Assembly: GCA_903823565.1 (NCBI GenBank)
Contig: CAIJTF010000044.1
Span: 1 to 43,071 of the forward strand
From: an uncultured Flavobacteriales bacterium
Lineage (GTDB): Bacteria; Bacteroidota; Bacteroidia; Flavobacteriales_D; Crocinitomicaceae
DNA: 43,071 nucleotides
Direction of reading: 5' to 3'
Below are positions 8,838 to 16,582 of the stretch, piece by piece (the stretch's first letter is position 1; each line of letters opens with the position of its first letter). A program made the position numbers and the translations under genes. The notes under the pieces were generated by a model, which worked only from the letters and a program-made list of their open reading frames with translations, made no database searches and was not told the origin of the DNA.

Positions 8838-9863
8838 TTACTGAATCTTTTTTAAAATTCTGCAAGCCTGTTCTACCATTGGTCTATCTATGTTAAGGTG
8901 CATTACAAACCGAATCATTCCTGGACCAAAGGCTATACACAACAGCCCCTCCTTTCTTAAGCTTTCAATGATTTCGTCCCTTCGGGCAGGCGCTTTGATG
9001 GAAACAACAATAATGTTGGTTTCAACCGGTAGAATGCTTTCTACCCAGGTTAGGTCCTTAAGAACTAGGGTTAAGCACTGGGCATTTTCATGGTCCTCTT
9101 TTAAGCGCTCAATGTTATTTTTAAGTGCAAAGAGTCCAGCAGCCGCTATTATTCCGGCCTGTCGCATACCCCCGCCAAGGACTTTACGTTTTCTCCGCGC
9201 TTTTGCAATGAAGGGCGAAGATCCAACCAAAACGGATCCAATAGGGGCCCCCAATCCTTTGGACAAACAAAGGGAAATGCTATCGTAAAACCTGCCGTAG
9301 GTTTTAGGTTCCATTTGGGTTTCAGTCAAGGCATTGAACACCCGTGCGCCATCCAGGTGCAAGGGAAGTCCATTTTCCTCGCAAATGGACTTAATGGCTT
9401 GAATATCTTTCGGCGCGTAAATAGCCCCACCTCCCCGATTTGCGGTATCCTCAATACTCACCAATTGGGTGAGTGGCAAATGAACATCCAGGGGATTGTT
9501 TATGGCTCCGGAGATGAGTTCGGGTTTAATTCTACCGTTGTTTCCGCGAAGCAACTTGACAGAGGCACCACTGTTCAAAGCAATGCCTCCTCCTTCGTAT
9601 TTGTAGATGTGGCTTTCCTCATGGCAAATGACTTCACCGCCTGGTTGGGTATGGCAGCCAATCGCGATTTGGTTTGTTTGGGTTCCTGAACTGCAAAATA
9701 ACGCGGCTTCTTTTCCGAATAAGTCGGCACAGTATTCCTCCAGTGCGCGAACCGTTGGGTCCTCTCCAAAAACATCGTCCCCTAAAGGGGCGTTCATCAT
9801 GGCGTTCATCATGGCAGGAGTGGGTAAGGTTACGGTATCGCTGCGAAGGTCTATGGTATTCAT
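8838..9863 (-). CDS. ltaE: Low-specificity L-threonine aldolase
   Basis: This fold-type I PLP enzyme cleaves L-threonine/allo-threonine to glycine and acetaldehyde. The 341-residue protein starts MNTIDLRSDTVTLPTPAM, the hallmark N terminus. It also has GDDVFGEDPTVRALEE and FGKEAALFCSSGTQTNQIAI, and the PLP lysine lies in SLCLSKGLGAPIGSVLVG. LHLDGARVFNA provides the Asp that contacts the pyridine nitrogen. It is cytoplasmic. It is divergent from the TauE/SafE permease with a 24-base gap. It shows no truncation. Confidence 0.93.
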   Translation of the reverse strand: MNTIDLRSDTVTLPTPAMMNAMMNAPLGDDVFGEDPTVRALEEYCADLFGKEAALFCSSGTQTNQIAIGCHTQPGGEVICHEESHIYKYEGGGIALNSGASVKLLRGNNGRIKPELISGAINNPLDVHLPLTQLVSIEDTANRGGGAIYAPKDIQAIKSICEENGLPLHLDGARVFNALTETQMEPKTYGRFYDSISLCLSKGLGAPIGSVLVGSSPFIAKARRKRKVLGGGMRQAGIIAAAGLFALKNNIERLKEDHENAQCLTLVLKDLTWVESILPVETNIIVVSIKAPARRDEIIESLRKEGLLCIAFGPGMIRFVMHLNIDRPMVEQACRILKKIQ

Positions 9864-9887
9864 ATTATCGTTTATTTTGTAAAAGTA

Positions 9888-10640
9888 ATGCTTTGGGGAC
9901 TTTTCCTTCTTGTTTTTCTTTCCACATGGCTCACGTTTTTTTGTGGATTTGGTTTGGGTACGCTTTTATTTGCAGTGCTTTTGCCATTTTATCCCGCTGA
10001 AATAGCTATAAGCCTCACAGCCTTGATCCATTTAAGTCAGAGTGTTTTTAAAGTTATTCTAAACCGTCAAATTAGCTGGTCCATTTTTCTCCGTTTTGGA
10101 TTGGCTTCCATGTTCTTTGCATTCCTTGGCGCAGTGGCCCTCAAGGGTTTGATTTCTCATGCGTTAATTCTTTACCAACTGGAATTTCTGAATGGGAAGC
10201 CAGTTTCTTTGGTTGCGGTAATGATGGCGCTTCTACTCATTTTCTTCGCCATGCTAGACCTTCGAAAGGCTGCGAAATGGAGAGCTATTCCATTGTGGGC
10301 TGGAGGGGCCTTATCCGGATTTTTTGGGGGGTTAAGCGGTCATCAAGGTACCTTGAGGAGCGTTTTTCTCTTAGAGCAAATCAAGGATAAATCGGTTTTT
10401 ATTGCCACGGGTGCAATGATTTCAGTAGCGAACGATGCCATGAGGCTCACGGTTTATTCACAGTCATTTTCGTTTAGCCGGTTACCTGCTTCGGAAGCAT
10501 TGGTAGGCATTTTATCGGCTTTATTGGCCGTCATTATTGGGACGTTTACCCTAAAAAAGGTTTCGTTCGAATTCCTTCAAAGGTTTGTATTCGCTGGGAT
10601 ATTGTTCTTAGGAATAGCGATGTTAATCGGTTGGGTTTAG
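9888..10640 (+). CDS. TauE/SafE-family permease
   Basis: This 250-residue integral membrane protein has about seven or eight hydrophobic segments. Features of the TauE/SafE (sulfite/sulfonate/organic anion exporter) family are visible in both halves. The N-terminal half has FFCGFGLGTLLFAVLLPFYP and the conserved ALIHLSQSVFK helix. The C-terminal half has LWAGGALSGFFGGLSGHQG, the second internal repeat signature. The substrate cannot be told from sequence. It converges on the YwqK gene with 1 base between the stop codons. Confidence 0.85.
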   Translation: MLWGLFLLVFLSTWLTFFCGFGLGTLLFAVLLPFYPAEIAISLTALIHLSQSVFKVILNRQISWSIFLRFGLASMFFAFLGAVALKGLISHALILYQLEFLNGKPVSLVAVMMALLLIFFAMLDLRKAAKWRAIPLWAGGALSGFFGGLSGHQGTLRSVFLLEQIKDKSVFIATGAMISVANDAMRLTVYSQSFSFSRLPASEALVGILSALLAVIIGTFTLKKVSFEFLQRFVFAGILFLGIAMLIGWV

Positions 10641-10641
10641 G

Positions 10642-11652
10642 CTATTCCTTTTTTCGTTTTTCTTTCTTTTTTTTCTTCTGGGCCTTTTTAGAGTTTCCCT
10701 GTTGACTCAAGGCTGGATCGTCATCAATTTTTTGGGCAGGTTTATTCGCGTCGTAGAGGACTTTTTTATCCCCGTATTCATCAATTTCCATTTCATAGAG
10801 CCGAACCCCTTTTTTGTCGTATTTGATTTGATGGATCATTCGACCTTTTGCGTCGTTTTCGAAATGTTCACCCACCGGTATTTCTTTGTTAAATTCCCTT
10901 CGGCTTAAAAGGGTGCCTACTTCATTGTACTTTTCAAAAAGTCCGTTTCGTTTTCCCTCGTACCAGTTTTCAACACCAATGATGGCACCGGCATCGGCAT
11001 AGTACGTCGTTTTACCGTGTTTTTTACCAAGCTTGTAGTTGGTTTCAGAAATGGGTTTTCCATTGGGACCATTTACTACTTGAAGTCCATCCATTACCCC
11101 TTTGTTATAGATGTCTTTGCGCATAAGGGTTCCATCTTCAAAATAATACAGTTGGGGTCCATCGGGAATTTTAAAGTTATAATTCAAGGAAGAATACAAT
11201 TTACCGGATCGATAATATTGCTTGGTTGGACCGTGTTTTTTCCCCATTTGATAATTTTCCTCGCGCTCCAACATCCCGGTGGTGTCATTGAAAAAAAGAA
11301 AGGTGCCATTGGGGATTCCTACGGTGTAGGATTGCACAGAACTTATACAACCATTTGAGGTGTAGGAGGTATCGACGCCATCTCTTTTTCCCATTTTTAC
11401 TGAAATACGTTCAATGAGCATTCCGCTGCGGGCACATACTTCACAGGTTCCATCAAAAGGAGTGCTAAGGTCTCTTCGAAGGAGGTAAACATTCCGAACT
11501 TCATCATAGGCTACCTTTTCATAGCAGTTTAGGTAGCGTGTTGGATCACCATATACCAATTTGTTTCCACAAGGGCTGGTTTGAGCATGAGCCAAAAAGG
11601 TTTGCGCAAGGATTGGCAACAGGTACAGAAAATAGCGAAAATGTTCTTTCAT
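10642..11652 (-). CDS. YwqK-family exported protein with MORN-like repeats
   Basis: This 336-residue protein has a signal peptide (MKEHFRYFLYLLPILAQTFLAHAQ) and a series of about 20-25-residue repeats of the YwqK/MORN-like type: G-x-x-H/N-G-x-x-x-x-Y/F, then G-x-L with aromatic residues. Examples are GIPNGTFLFFNDTTGMLE, MGKKHGPTKQYYRSGKLY, KIPDGPQLYYFEDGTLM and LGKKHGKTTYYADAGAI. The tail is very basic (KKAQKKKKKEKRKKE). The name 'antitoxin' often attached to this family is a carry-over from YwqK; no toxin gene is present. It follows the thioesterase by 9 bases and is likely the third gene of that transcript. Confidence 0.8.
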   Translation of the reverse strand: MKEHFRYFLYLLPILAQTFLAHAQTSPCGNKLVYGDPTRYLNCYEKVAYDEVRNVYLLRRDLSTPFDGTCEVCARSGMLIERISVKMGKRDGVDTSYTSNGCISSVQSYTVGIPNGTFLFFNDTTGMLEREENYQMGKKHGPTKQYYRSGKLYSSLNYNFKIPDGPQLYYFEDGTLMRKDIYNKGVMDGLQVVNGPNGKPISETNYKLGKKHGKTTYYADAGAIIGVENWYEGKRNGLFEKYNEVGTLLSRREFNKEIPVGEHFENDAKGRMIHQIKYDKKGVRLYEMEIDEYGDKKVLYDANKPAQKIDDDPALSQQGNSKKAQKKKKKEKRKKE

Positions 11653-11661
11653 GGCGTTGAA

Positions 11662-12054
11662 TTAAGAATAATATGCTAAAAAGGAACGCAATTTATCGGG
11701 AATAGGAATGGAAACTCCGCAGGTATAATCAAAACAAACGATGATGCTCCGACCTACTGAATGAAGGACCCCATCCACCGTAAAGTGATGTTCAAGGTTG
11801 AAACGCTTGTTTCCTACTTCCGTTACGCGAAGTGTAACAATGGGTTTGTCAGCTAACAAGGTTGGTTTGAAATACTCGGCTTCGTTTTTAACGAGAATGA
11901 TACCTTTGGATTTCCAGTCCCAATCGGAACCTAAGTACTCCGATAAGTAATAAAGGCGAGCTAATTCAAAATATTGAAAATAAACCGCATTGTTAACATG
12001 GCCCATGGAATCAATATCGGTGAAACGGATTTGAACCTCGAACGATTTACGCAT
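11662..12054 (-). CDS. Hotdog-fold acyl-CoA thioesterase
   Basis: This 130-residue protein is in the 4-hydroxybenzoyl-CoA thioesterase-like (YbgC/FadM) group. The active-site segment IRFTDIDSMGHVNNAVYFQYFE (shown here in two overlapping parts, IRFTDIDSMGHVNNA and HVNNAVYFQYFE) has the conserved Asp and the GHVNN turn. The ATG at 12054 gives MRKSFEVQIRFTDID, the usual family start; a longer reading from 12102 would add 16 atypical residues. The start overlaps the end of the upstream sugar-dehydratase gene by 8 bases. The substrate is unknown. Confidence 0.88.
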   Translation of the reverse strand: MRKSFEVQIRFTDIDSMGHVNNAVYFQYFELARLYYLSEYLGSDWDWKSKGIILVKNEAEYFKPTLLADKPIVTLRVTEVGNKRFNLEHHFTVDGVLHSVGRSIIVCFDYTCGVSIPIPDKLRSFLAYYS

Positions 12055-13921
12055 GATCGAGTGCGCTAAAGGAGGAGTTTTCGCTGATGAATTCAGGTAC
12101 AATTTCTTTCATTATTTTCACTTTTTCCATCACTTCTTTGTCAAGCGTAAGCAGTTCATTTAATTGGGTTTCGAACGCTTCTCCCGCATTTCTTGTTTGA
12201 GCGATCAGTATTTTGGGATGGTGGGTAGGTAGGGTGGTTTCTAAGTCCGCCAAGAGCTCCTCGTACATTTTTTCTCCGGGTCTTAATCCTGTAATTTTGA
12301 TCTCAATATCCTTATCTACTTCATACCCATTCAAGGCAATCATTTTCTTTGCGAGGTCGATGATTTTCATCGGTTCACCCATATCGAAAACAAAGATCTC
12401 ACCTCCTTGTCCCATGATAAACGCTTCAAGCACCAATTGACACGCCTCAGGTATGGTCATAAAATAACGGGTGATTTTATCGTCCGTAAGTGTAATGGGG
12501 CCTCCCGATTCAATTTGCTTTTGAAAAAGGGGAATAACGGATCCATTAGATCCTAAAACGTTTCCAAAGCGGGTCGTAATAAATTGGGTACTGCTTTGTC
12601 CATTTTTGTACTGAATATACATTTCTGCAATGCGCTTGCTTGCGCCCATTATGTTGGTTGGGTTGACAGCCTTATCGGTGGAAATAAAAACAAACTTTCG
12701 AATCCCATAGGCTATACTAATGTCCGTAATGTTCTTGGTTCCTTGTATATTGGTCTTTATGGCTTCATTGGGATTGTCCTCCATTAACGGAACGTGTTTA
12801 TATGCTGCGGCATGAAAGACAGCCGAGGGTTTTTCACTTTCAAAAATCTCACTCAATTGTTTTTTATCCCGAATATCGGCTATAAGGTAATGTAGCGGGG
12901 CATTTTTATACATATGACCGAGTTCCGATTGCAGTTCGTACAAATCGGACTCTGCTTGGTCGATTAGCACCAATTTCTTTGGGGATAGTTTTGCAATTTC
13001 TTTAACGATTCCTGATCCAATCGAACCTGCTGCACCCGACACCAAAATAGTATTTTCTTTGACCCATGTACTGAGCGCTTCTTGATTGAGTTGAATGCTC
13101 TCCCGACCAAGTAAATCTTCAATAGGAATTTTACCAATTTTATTCGTTGTAAGCGCTCCATTAACCCATGTAGAAGGGTTTTGAACCCGTTGTGCTTTAA
13201 TGTTATGTTCAAGGCATAGGTCGAGAAGGTTTTTGAGCGATTCTTTTTTAGGATTCGCAATAGCGACAATTACGCGCTGCGCTTGCTTTTGACGAATGAT
13301 ATCAATGAGTTGATGGTAAGCAAATACCCGCGTACCATTGATTCTATTACCTACAAGCTTTGGATTTTCATCGATGAATCCAATGATTTTTTGGTGAATT
13401 TTTGAATCGTTTTCAATCGTATTTTTTGCAATCACCCCCATGGTTCCAGCACCAAAAATGAGGACTTGCTCAGGTTCTATCGAGGAACGGTTCGATTCGA
13501 AGTAAAACAGTTTCAGGGTGAATCGGCTTCCAACCAAAAAGAAAATACTGATGATGAATTCAAGGAGGATTATTGAACTGGGGAAAAGATAGGTCGTGTT
13601 CAAGAAGGCTGCACGATAAATGCTAATGCCTATAAAAATACCTGTGCAACAAAGGGCAGCATTTAAAATTCTTTTGGTATCCTGAGCAGAGGTATGCCTA
13701 ATTAGTCCTTTGTGAATGCTGAATAACTGAAATACGCTTAATTTAATTACGAGGTAAAGCAGTACGGATTTCCAGTTTTGTTCCCATTCGTTTTTAAACG
13801 AGGATAAATTGGTGTTCAAATCGAAGCGGATGAGGTAGGATAAACCCAAAGCAAACATGGAAAGGACTAAGTCCCCTACAATAATTACCCAACGTGGGGT
13901 AGCACTGTTCACAAAACGCAT
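12047..13921 (-). CDS. Membrane UDP-sugar 4,6-dehydratase-like protein (CapD/WbpM/PglF type)
   Basis: This 624-residue protein belongs to the large membrane-bound SDR enzymes that convert UDP-GlcNAc to 4-keto-6-deoxy sugars for surface glycans. Four hydrophobic segments occupy about residues 10-120. A CoA-binding-like Rossmann domain (LIFGAGTMGVIAK) lies near 140-260, and the catalytic SDR domain starts with LVSGAAGSIGSGIVKE near residue 293. The active site reads STDKAVNPTNIMGASKR. A Met stands where classical SDRs have Tyr, as is known for WbpM-type enzymes. The start used is the ATG at 13921; a TTG six bases upstream is possible but falls in the promoter box. No other polysaccharide genes are adjacent. 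Confidence 0.9.
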   Translation of the reverse strand: MRFVNSATPRWVIIVGDLVLSMFALGLSYLIRFDLNTNLSSFKNEWEQNWKSVLLYLVIKLSVFQLFSIHKGLIRHTSAQDTKRILNAALCCTGIFIGISIYRAAFLNTTYLFPSSIILLEFIISIFFLVGSRFTLKLFYFESNRSSIEPEQVLIFGAGTMGVIAKNTIENDSKIHQKIIGFIDENPKLVGNRINGTRVFAYHQLIDIIRQKQAQRVIVAIANPKKESLKNLLDLCLEHNIKAQRVQNPSTWVNGALTTNKIGKIPIEDLLGRESIQLNQEALSTWVKENTILVSGAAGSIGSGIVKEIAKLSPKKLVLIDQAESDLYELQSELGHMYKNAPLHYLIADIRDKKQLSEIFESEKPSAVFHAAAYKHVPLMEDNPNEAIKTNIQGTKNITDISIAYGIRKFVFISTDKAVNPTNIMGASKRIAEMYIQYKNGQSSTQFITTRFGNVLGSNGSVIPLFQKQIESGGPITLTDDKITRYFMTIPEACQLVLEAFIMGQGGEIFVFDMGEPMKIIDLAKKMIALNGYEVDKDIEIKITGLRPGEKMYEELLADLETTLPTHHPKILIAQTRNAGEAFETQLNELLTLDKEVMEKVKIMKEIVPEFISENSSFSALDHA

Positions 13922-13924
13922 GTT

Positions 13925-13932
13925 CAAAGATA
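13925..13932 (-). promoter_or_regulatory. -7 box TATCTTTG before the sugar-dehydratase gene
   Basis: TATCTTTG on the minus strand matches TAnnTTTG exactly and ends 3 bases before the ATG at 13921. The transcript would be leaderless. The box abuts the T-tract of the upstream terminator. Confidence 0.55.
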
Positions 13933-13957
13933 AAAAAAAGACCGCACTGTGGCGGCC
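13932..13957 (-). terminator. Rho-independent terminator after the 13981-14418 gene
   Basis: On the minus strand a short GC-rich hairpin (arms CCGC/GCGG at 13942-13945 and 13952-13955, six-base loop) is followed at once by eight T. It lies 24 bases after the stop of the 13981-14418 gene. The T-tract runs directly into the -7 box of the next gene. Confidence 0.6.
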
Positions 13958-13980
13958 TAATCCTTTGAAATGGCTTCAAA

Positions 13981-14418
13981 TCAGTGCAGACGAACTACAT
14001 TAATTTTAAAATCACTTAATGTTTCTTTAATGTAGCCATCCTTCATGGATTCGAATACGGCTAGGTATGGATTGCCATCGCTGTAGCAACTTCCGGCTTT
14101 CGTTTCGTTTGCATTTAGCTCGAAAACAAAAGTGTATTCTTCGTTTTCGCAGGTACGGCATTGACCATCGTAAAACATGTCTTCCCGTATTTTTAAGGAA
14201 ACTGGACTTCCGTTTTGGTTGGAGACGGTAAGCAGTTTGTAATTCATTTTTTCATTTCTTTGCACGTTGAAGCACTCTACGAGCTGGGAAGAAATGCTTA
14301 CACCACCTTCGTTGTACAAGGAAACAGGGCTACCTAACTTGGTAGCATTGATTTGTTGACAAAATGCGAAGGAGGAAAGCGAAAGGGGTAGTAGGGCAGA
14401 TAAAATAAAACGTAGCAT
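13981..14418 (-). CDS. Small exported protein of unknown function
   Basis: This 145-residue protein has a clear signal peptide (MLRFILSALLPLSLSSFAFC, then QQ). The mature part is beta-rich with several cysteines, including a CRTC pair near residue 90 (QCRTCENEEYTF), which could form disulfides in the periplasm. I do not recognise a family. It is transcribed alone: a terminator follows it, and the next gene upstream, CYTH, is divergent. The 97-base intergenic gap to the CYTH gene contains a small GCACC..GGTGC inverted repeat at about 14450-14461 of unknown meaning. Confidence 0.7.
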   Translation of the reverse strand: MLRFILSALLPLSLSSFAFCQQINATKLGSPVSLYNEGGVSISSQLVECFNVQRNEKMNYKLLTVSNQNGSPVSLKIREDMFYDGQCRTCENEEYTFVFELNANETKAGSCYSDGNPYLAVFESMKDGYIKETLSDFKINVVRLH

Positions 14419-14515
14419 ACTTTAAATTTAGGTTTTGACTTGAGCAAGACGCACCGAGGTGCCAATGTGTTGCTTTCAACGCCTAAAATTATTCATTATT
14501 TTTAATTGACGCAAG

Positions 14516-14959
14516 ATGTTGGAAATTGAAAGGAAATTTTTAATTAAAGATTTGGTCCAAATCAGGCCTTTTCTGGTTGATGGATTAACCCTCAGGCAAG
14601 GGTATTTGTTCGATGCACAAGATAAATCACTTCGTGTACGCATCGCGTCGAATAAAGCCACGATTACCATGAAGTTTGGTGTCAACGCCCTTGTAAGGGA
14701 GGAGTTTGAATACGAAATTCCGATGGAAGATGCAGAGAGCCTTTGGCGCTTGTGCTCTAAAAAACTTTCAAAAACGCGTTATCGCATCATGCATGCTGGG
14801 AACCTATGGGAAATCGACGTATTTCATGAAAAAAATGAGGGACTTGTTCTTGCTGAAATCGAACTAAGCGCCCCGGACCAAGTCTTCGAGCCTCTGTTCT
14901 GGTTAGGCGAGGAAGTCACGGATGATGCGCGCTACCTTAACGTAAATTTAGCCCAGTAG
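14516..14959 (+). CDS. CYTH-domain protein (triphosphate tunnel family)
   Basis: This 147-residue protein begins MLEIERKFLI, which contains the family ExExK signature (EIERK, residues 3-7). The alternating charged strands of the tunnel fold follow: LRQGYLFD, SLRVRIASNKATITMKFG, REEFEYEIP, KTRYRIMHAGNLWEIDVF and LVLAEIEL. The family includes inorganic triphosphatases and class IV adenylate cyclases that bind triphosphates through metal ions held by the acidic strands. The short single-domain form is common in Bacteroidota and most resembles triphosphatases. It converges on the 14965-15279 gene with 5 bases between stops. Confidence 0.88.
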   Translation: MLEIERKFLIKDLVQIRPFLVDGLTLRQGYLFDAQDKSLRVRIASNKATITMKFGVNALVREEFEYEIPMEDAESLWRLCSKKLSKTRYRIMHAGNLWEIDVFHEKNEGLVLAEIELSAPDQVFEPLFWLGEEVTDDARYLNVNLAQ

Positions 14960-14964
14960 GCTGC

Positions 14965-15279
14965 TTATTGGGTATCAAAAACGACATCGCCGAGGGAAAA
15001 CGTAAAATACGTGTGAAAATGCTCCCAATTTTCAAGGATGAGGTAGGTTTTATCCGATTCGAGCAATAAACTAGATTCGGTGAACGCAATCTTTTGAGCA
15101 TACTTTTTTACAAATTGTTCTTCGTCCCAGCAATCTTCATCGATTAAATAAATACTCGGTAAATGAAAAGGAATAACCTCATCGAGGTCGTCGCGATGGA
15201 GTGAAATATAGTCCCAAAAGGCTTTTTTAGGAGTAACTGAAACGTAGGCTTTATCGAGAAGGATCATTTGGAATTTCAA
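14965..15279 (-). CDS. Hypothetical small acidic protein
   Basis: This 104-residue protein has no signal peptide or membrane segment. The sequence alternates aromatic/hydrophobic and acidic stretches (LIDEDCWDEEQFVKKYAQK, KTYLILENWEHFHTYFTF). No family is recognised. The reading starts at 15279, overlapping the preceding lipoprotein gene by 29 bases. A second ATG at 15267 (MILLDKAYVS) would reduce the overlap to 17 bases and is equally plausible. The overlap suggests co-translation with the lipoprotein. Confidence 0.6.
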   Translation of the reverse strand: MKFQMILLDKAYVSVTPKKAFWDYISLHRDDLDEVIPFHLPSIYLIDEDCWDEEQFVKKYAQKIAFTESSLLLESDKTYLILENWEHFHTYFTFSLGDVVFDTQ

Positions 15280-15946
15280 TAGGTTTAAATTTACCGTTTT
15301 CGTCTTTAATGTACCAAAGGCAGGGCTTTTTCGGCGTTTGGTATATTTCCATCACCGTTGAATCCTTTGGGTAGTATATTTTTTGATACATTTCCCATTT
15401 CGCTTTATCAATTTTCGATTCCGATTCTATGGATAGGATAGAGGTAGCGTTCACGAGAATAAATAGGTTTTTCAATCCAAGTTTAACGGGTTCGAACCGC
15501 TTAAAACTCAAACGTTCCTCTCCAAAATTATCAATCCAATTGTAAAAAGCGTTGCTGCGTGTAAGGCTATCTTTGAAGTCCCATTTTCTTAAATTAATCA
15601 CCCTTTTTTTGTCATAAAGGCGCCAGTAAATCCAATGGTTATGCTTTGCGGAACCTCCTCTTTTTCCACGGTTAATTTCTGTAAATCGATTGAGGAAATG
15701 CAAATCTTCAAGGATGGAAAGGCTATCAAAATGCATATTGAGGCTGTCGTGTTCAAAGCGTTTAAGTTCGCTTCGTGTGGTATCGGGAATGCTGTCTTTT
15801 TGAGGAGCTTTGGTTTGCGCTTTGGGTCTAATGGTTTCAAAGTTAACCGGCTTTTTTACTGCGCCACTCGGTTTATTGTTGCAAGCAAAAAAAAGCGGCA
15901 ACAACGCAAGAAGAAGCAAGTGCATGGTTCGAGAACCTTGAATCAT
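15251..15946 (-). CDS. Hypothetical lipoprotein
   Basis: The N terminus MIQGSRTMHLLLLALLPLFF followed by ACNNKPSG is a lipoprotein signal with lipobox LFFAC. The start at 15946 gives a positively charged n-region; the ATG at 15925 (MHLLLL) is the alternative, and a further upstream reading from 16009 is not needed. The mature protein of about 211 residues starts with a Lys/Pro/Thr-rich linker and then has a charged mixed domain with Trp/Tyr-rich patches (HNHWIYWRLYDKKR, LWYIKDENGKFK). No family is recognised. It shares an operon with the small gene at 14965-15279 and is divergent from another lipoprotein gene at 16013. Confidence 0.65.
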   Translation of the reverse strand: MIQGSRTMHLLLLALLPLFFACNNKPSGAVKKPVNFETIRPKAQTKAPQKDSIPDTTRSELKRFEHDSLNMHFDSLSILEDLHFLNRFTEINRGKRGGSAKHNHWIYWRLYDKKRVINLRKWDFKDSLTRSNAFYNWIDNFGEERLSFKRFEPVKLGLKNLFILVNATSILSIESESKIDKAKWEMYQKIYYPKDSTVMEIYQTPKKPCLWYIKDENGKFKPIEIPNDPSR

Positions 15947-15991
15947 TCGCAATTTTACAGATAAAATAGCAATTGAAGGCTTTGTTTTATT

Positions 15992-15999
15992 TAAATTTG
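15992..15999 (+). promoter_or_regulatory. -7 box TAAATTTG before the 16013 lipoprotein gene
   Basis: TAAATTTG matches TAnnTTTG and ends 13 bases before the ATG. A TTG triplet at 15973-15975, 16 bases upstream of the box, could serve as the -33 element. Confidence 0.5.
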
Positions 16000-16012
16000 T
16001 AAAAAACAATAT

Positions 16013-16552
16013 ATGAAATACGCTGTAATTATTGCCTTGATTAGTACCTTAATCTCATGCGCGGTTCAAGAACCGTACACTAATAAAATTCGAGATGAAT
16101 TTTCATTGGATAGTGAGGAAAAACTTTCGAAAGTTCAGTTTTTTTTGTCTAGCACCATCGTATTGGATGAAGAGATAAAAAATGAAAATTCTACCACAAC
16201 AAGCAACGGTGTTTTGATTAACAGTTCTAATTCTCAAAAGGAAACCGTCATTATTCAAGCAGGAACTAAAGGTATTTTTGATTCCTATGGCACAAAAGGT
16301 GAGATTTTGGTGCGATTTGAAGTTGGTGAAGGGAAATTACTAAAGTTCTCTTCTGGAAATGAGGCAAATCGCCGTTATTATTTCGATGTGGATTGGAACC
16401 AATCGGGAGGACCTAAAGTGCAATATGGTGGTAAAACGTTTAAAGTAGATGTACTGCGGGGAAGTCCGCGATCTGCGTATTTGAAAATTGCACGCAAAAA
16501 GTTAGAGAAAATTAAGCGCAAGGACCGTTTTGTACGCGGTATGAAAGTTTAA
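16013..16552 (+). CDS. Hypothetical lipoprotein
   Basis: The 179-residue product starts MKYAVIIALISTLISCAVQE, a lipoprotein signal with lipobox LISC. The mature part is predicted to be mostly beta strands, with a basic C-terminal tail (KLEKIKRKDRFVRG). The stretch KVQFFLSSTIVLDEEI followed by a Ser/Asn/Thr-rich segment resembles a family of small Bacteroidota lipoproteins, but I cannot name it. It has its own promoter box and is followed after 30 bases by the large beta-propeller gene on the same strand. Confidence 0.65.
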   Translation: MKYAVIIALISTLISCAVQEPYTNKIRDEFSLDSEEKLSKVQFFLSSTIVLDEEIKNENSTTTSNGVLINSSNSQKETVIIQAGTKGIFDSYGTKGEILVRFEVGEGKLLKFSSGNEANRRYYFDVDWNQSGGPKVQYGGKTFKVDVLRGSPRSAYLKIARKKLEKIKRKDRFVRGMKV

Positions 16553-16582
16553 TCGATTGTAAGCCCCATTAAATCTTAATTC

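Noticed and set aside
10642..11652. Toxin-antitoxin system, because YwqK proteins are often labelled antitoxins
   Set aside because: The protein is exported, and no toxin-like gene is next to it; the label is a naming artefact.
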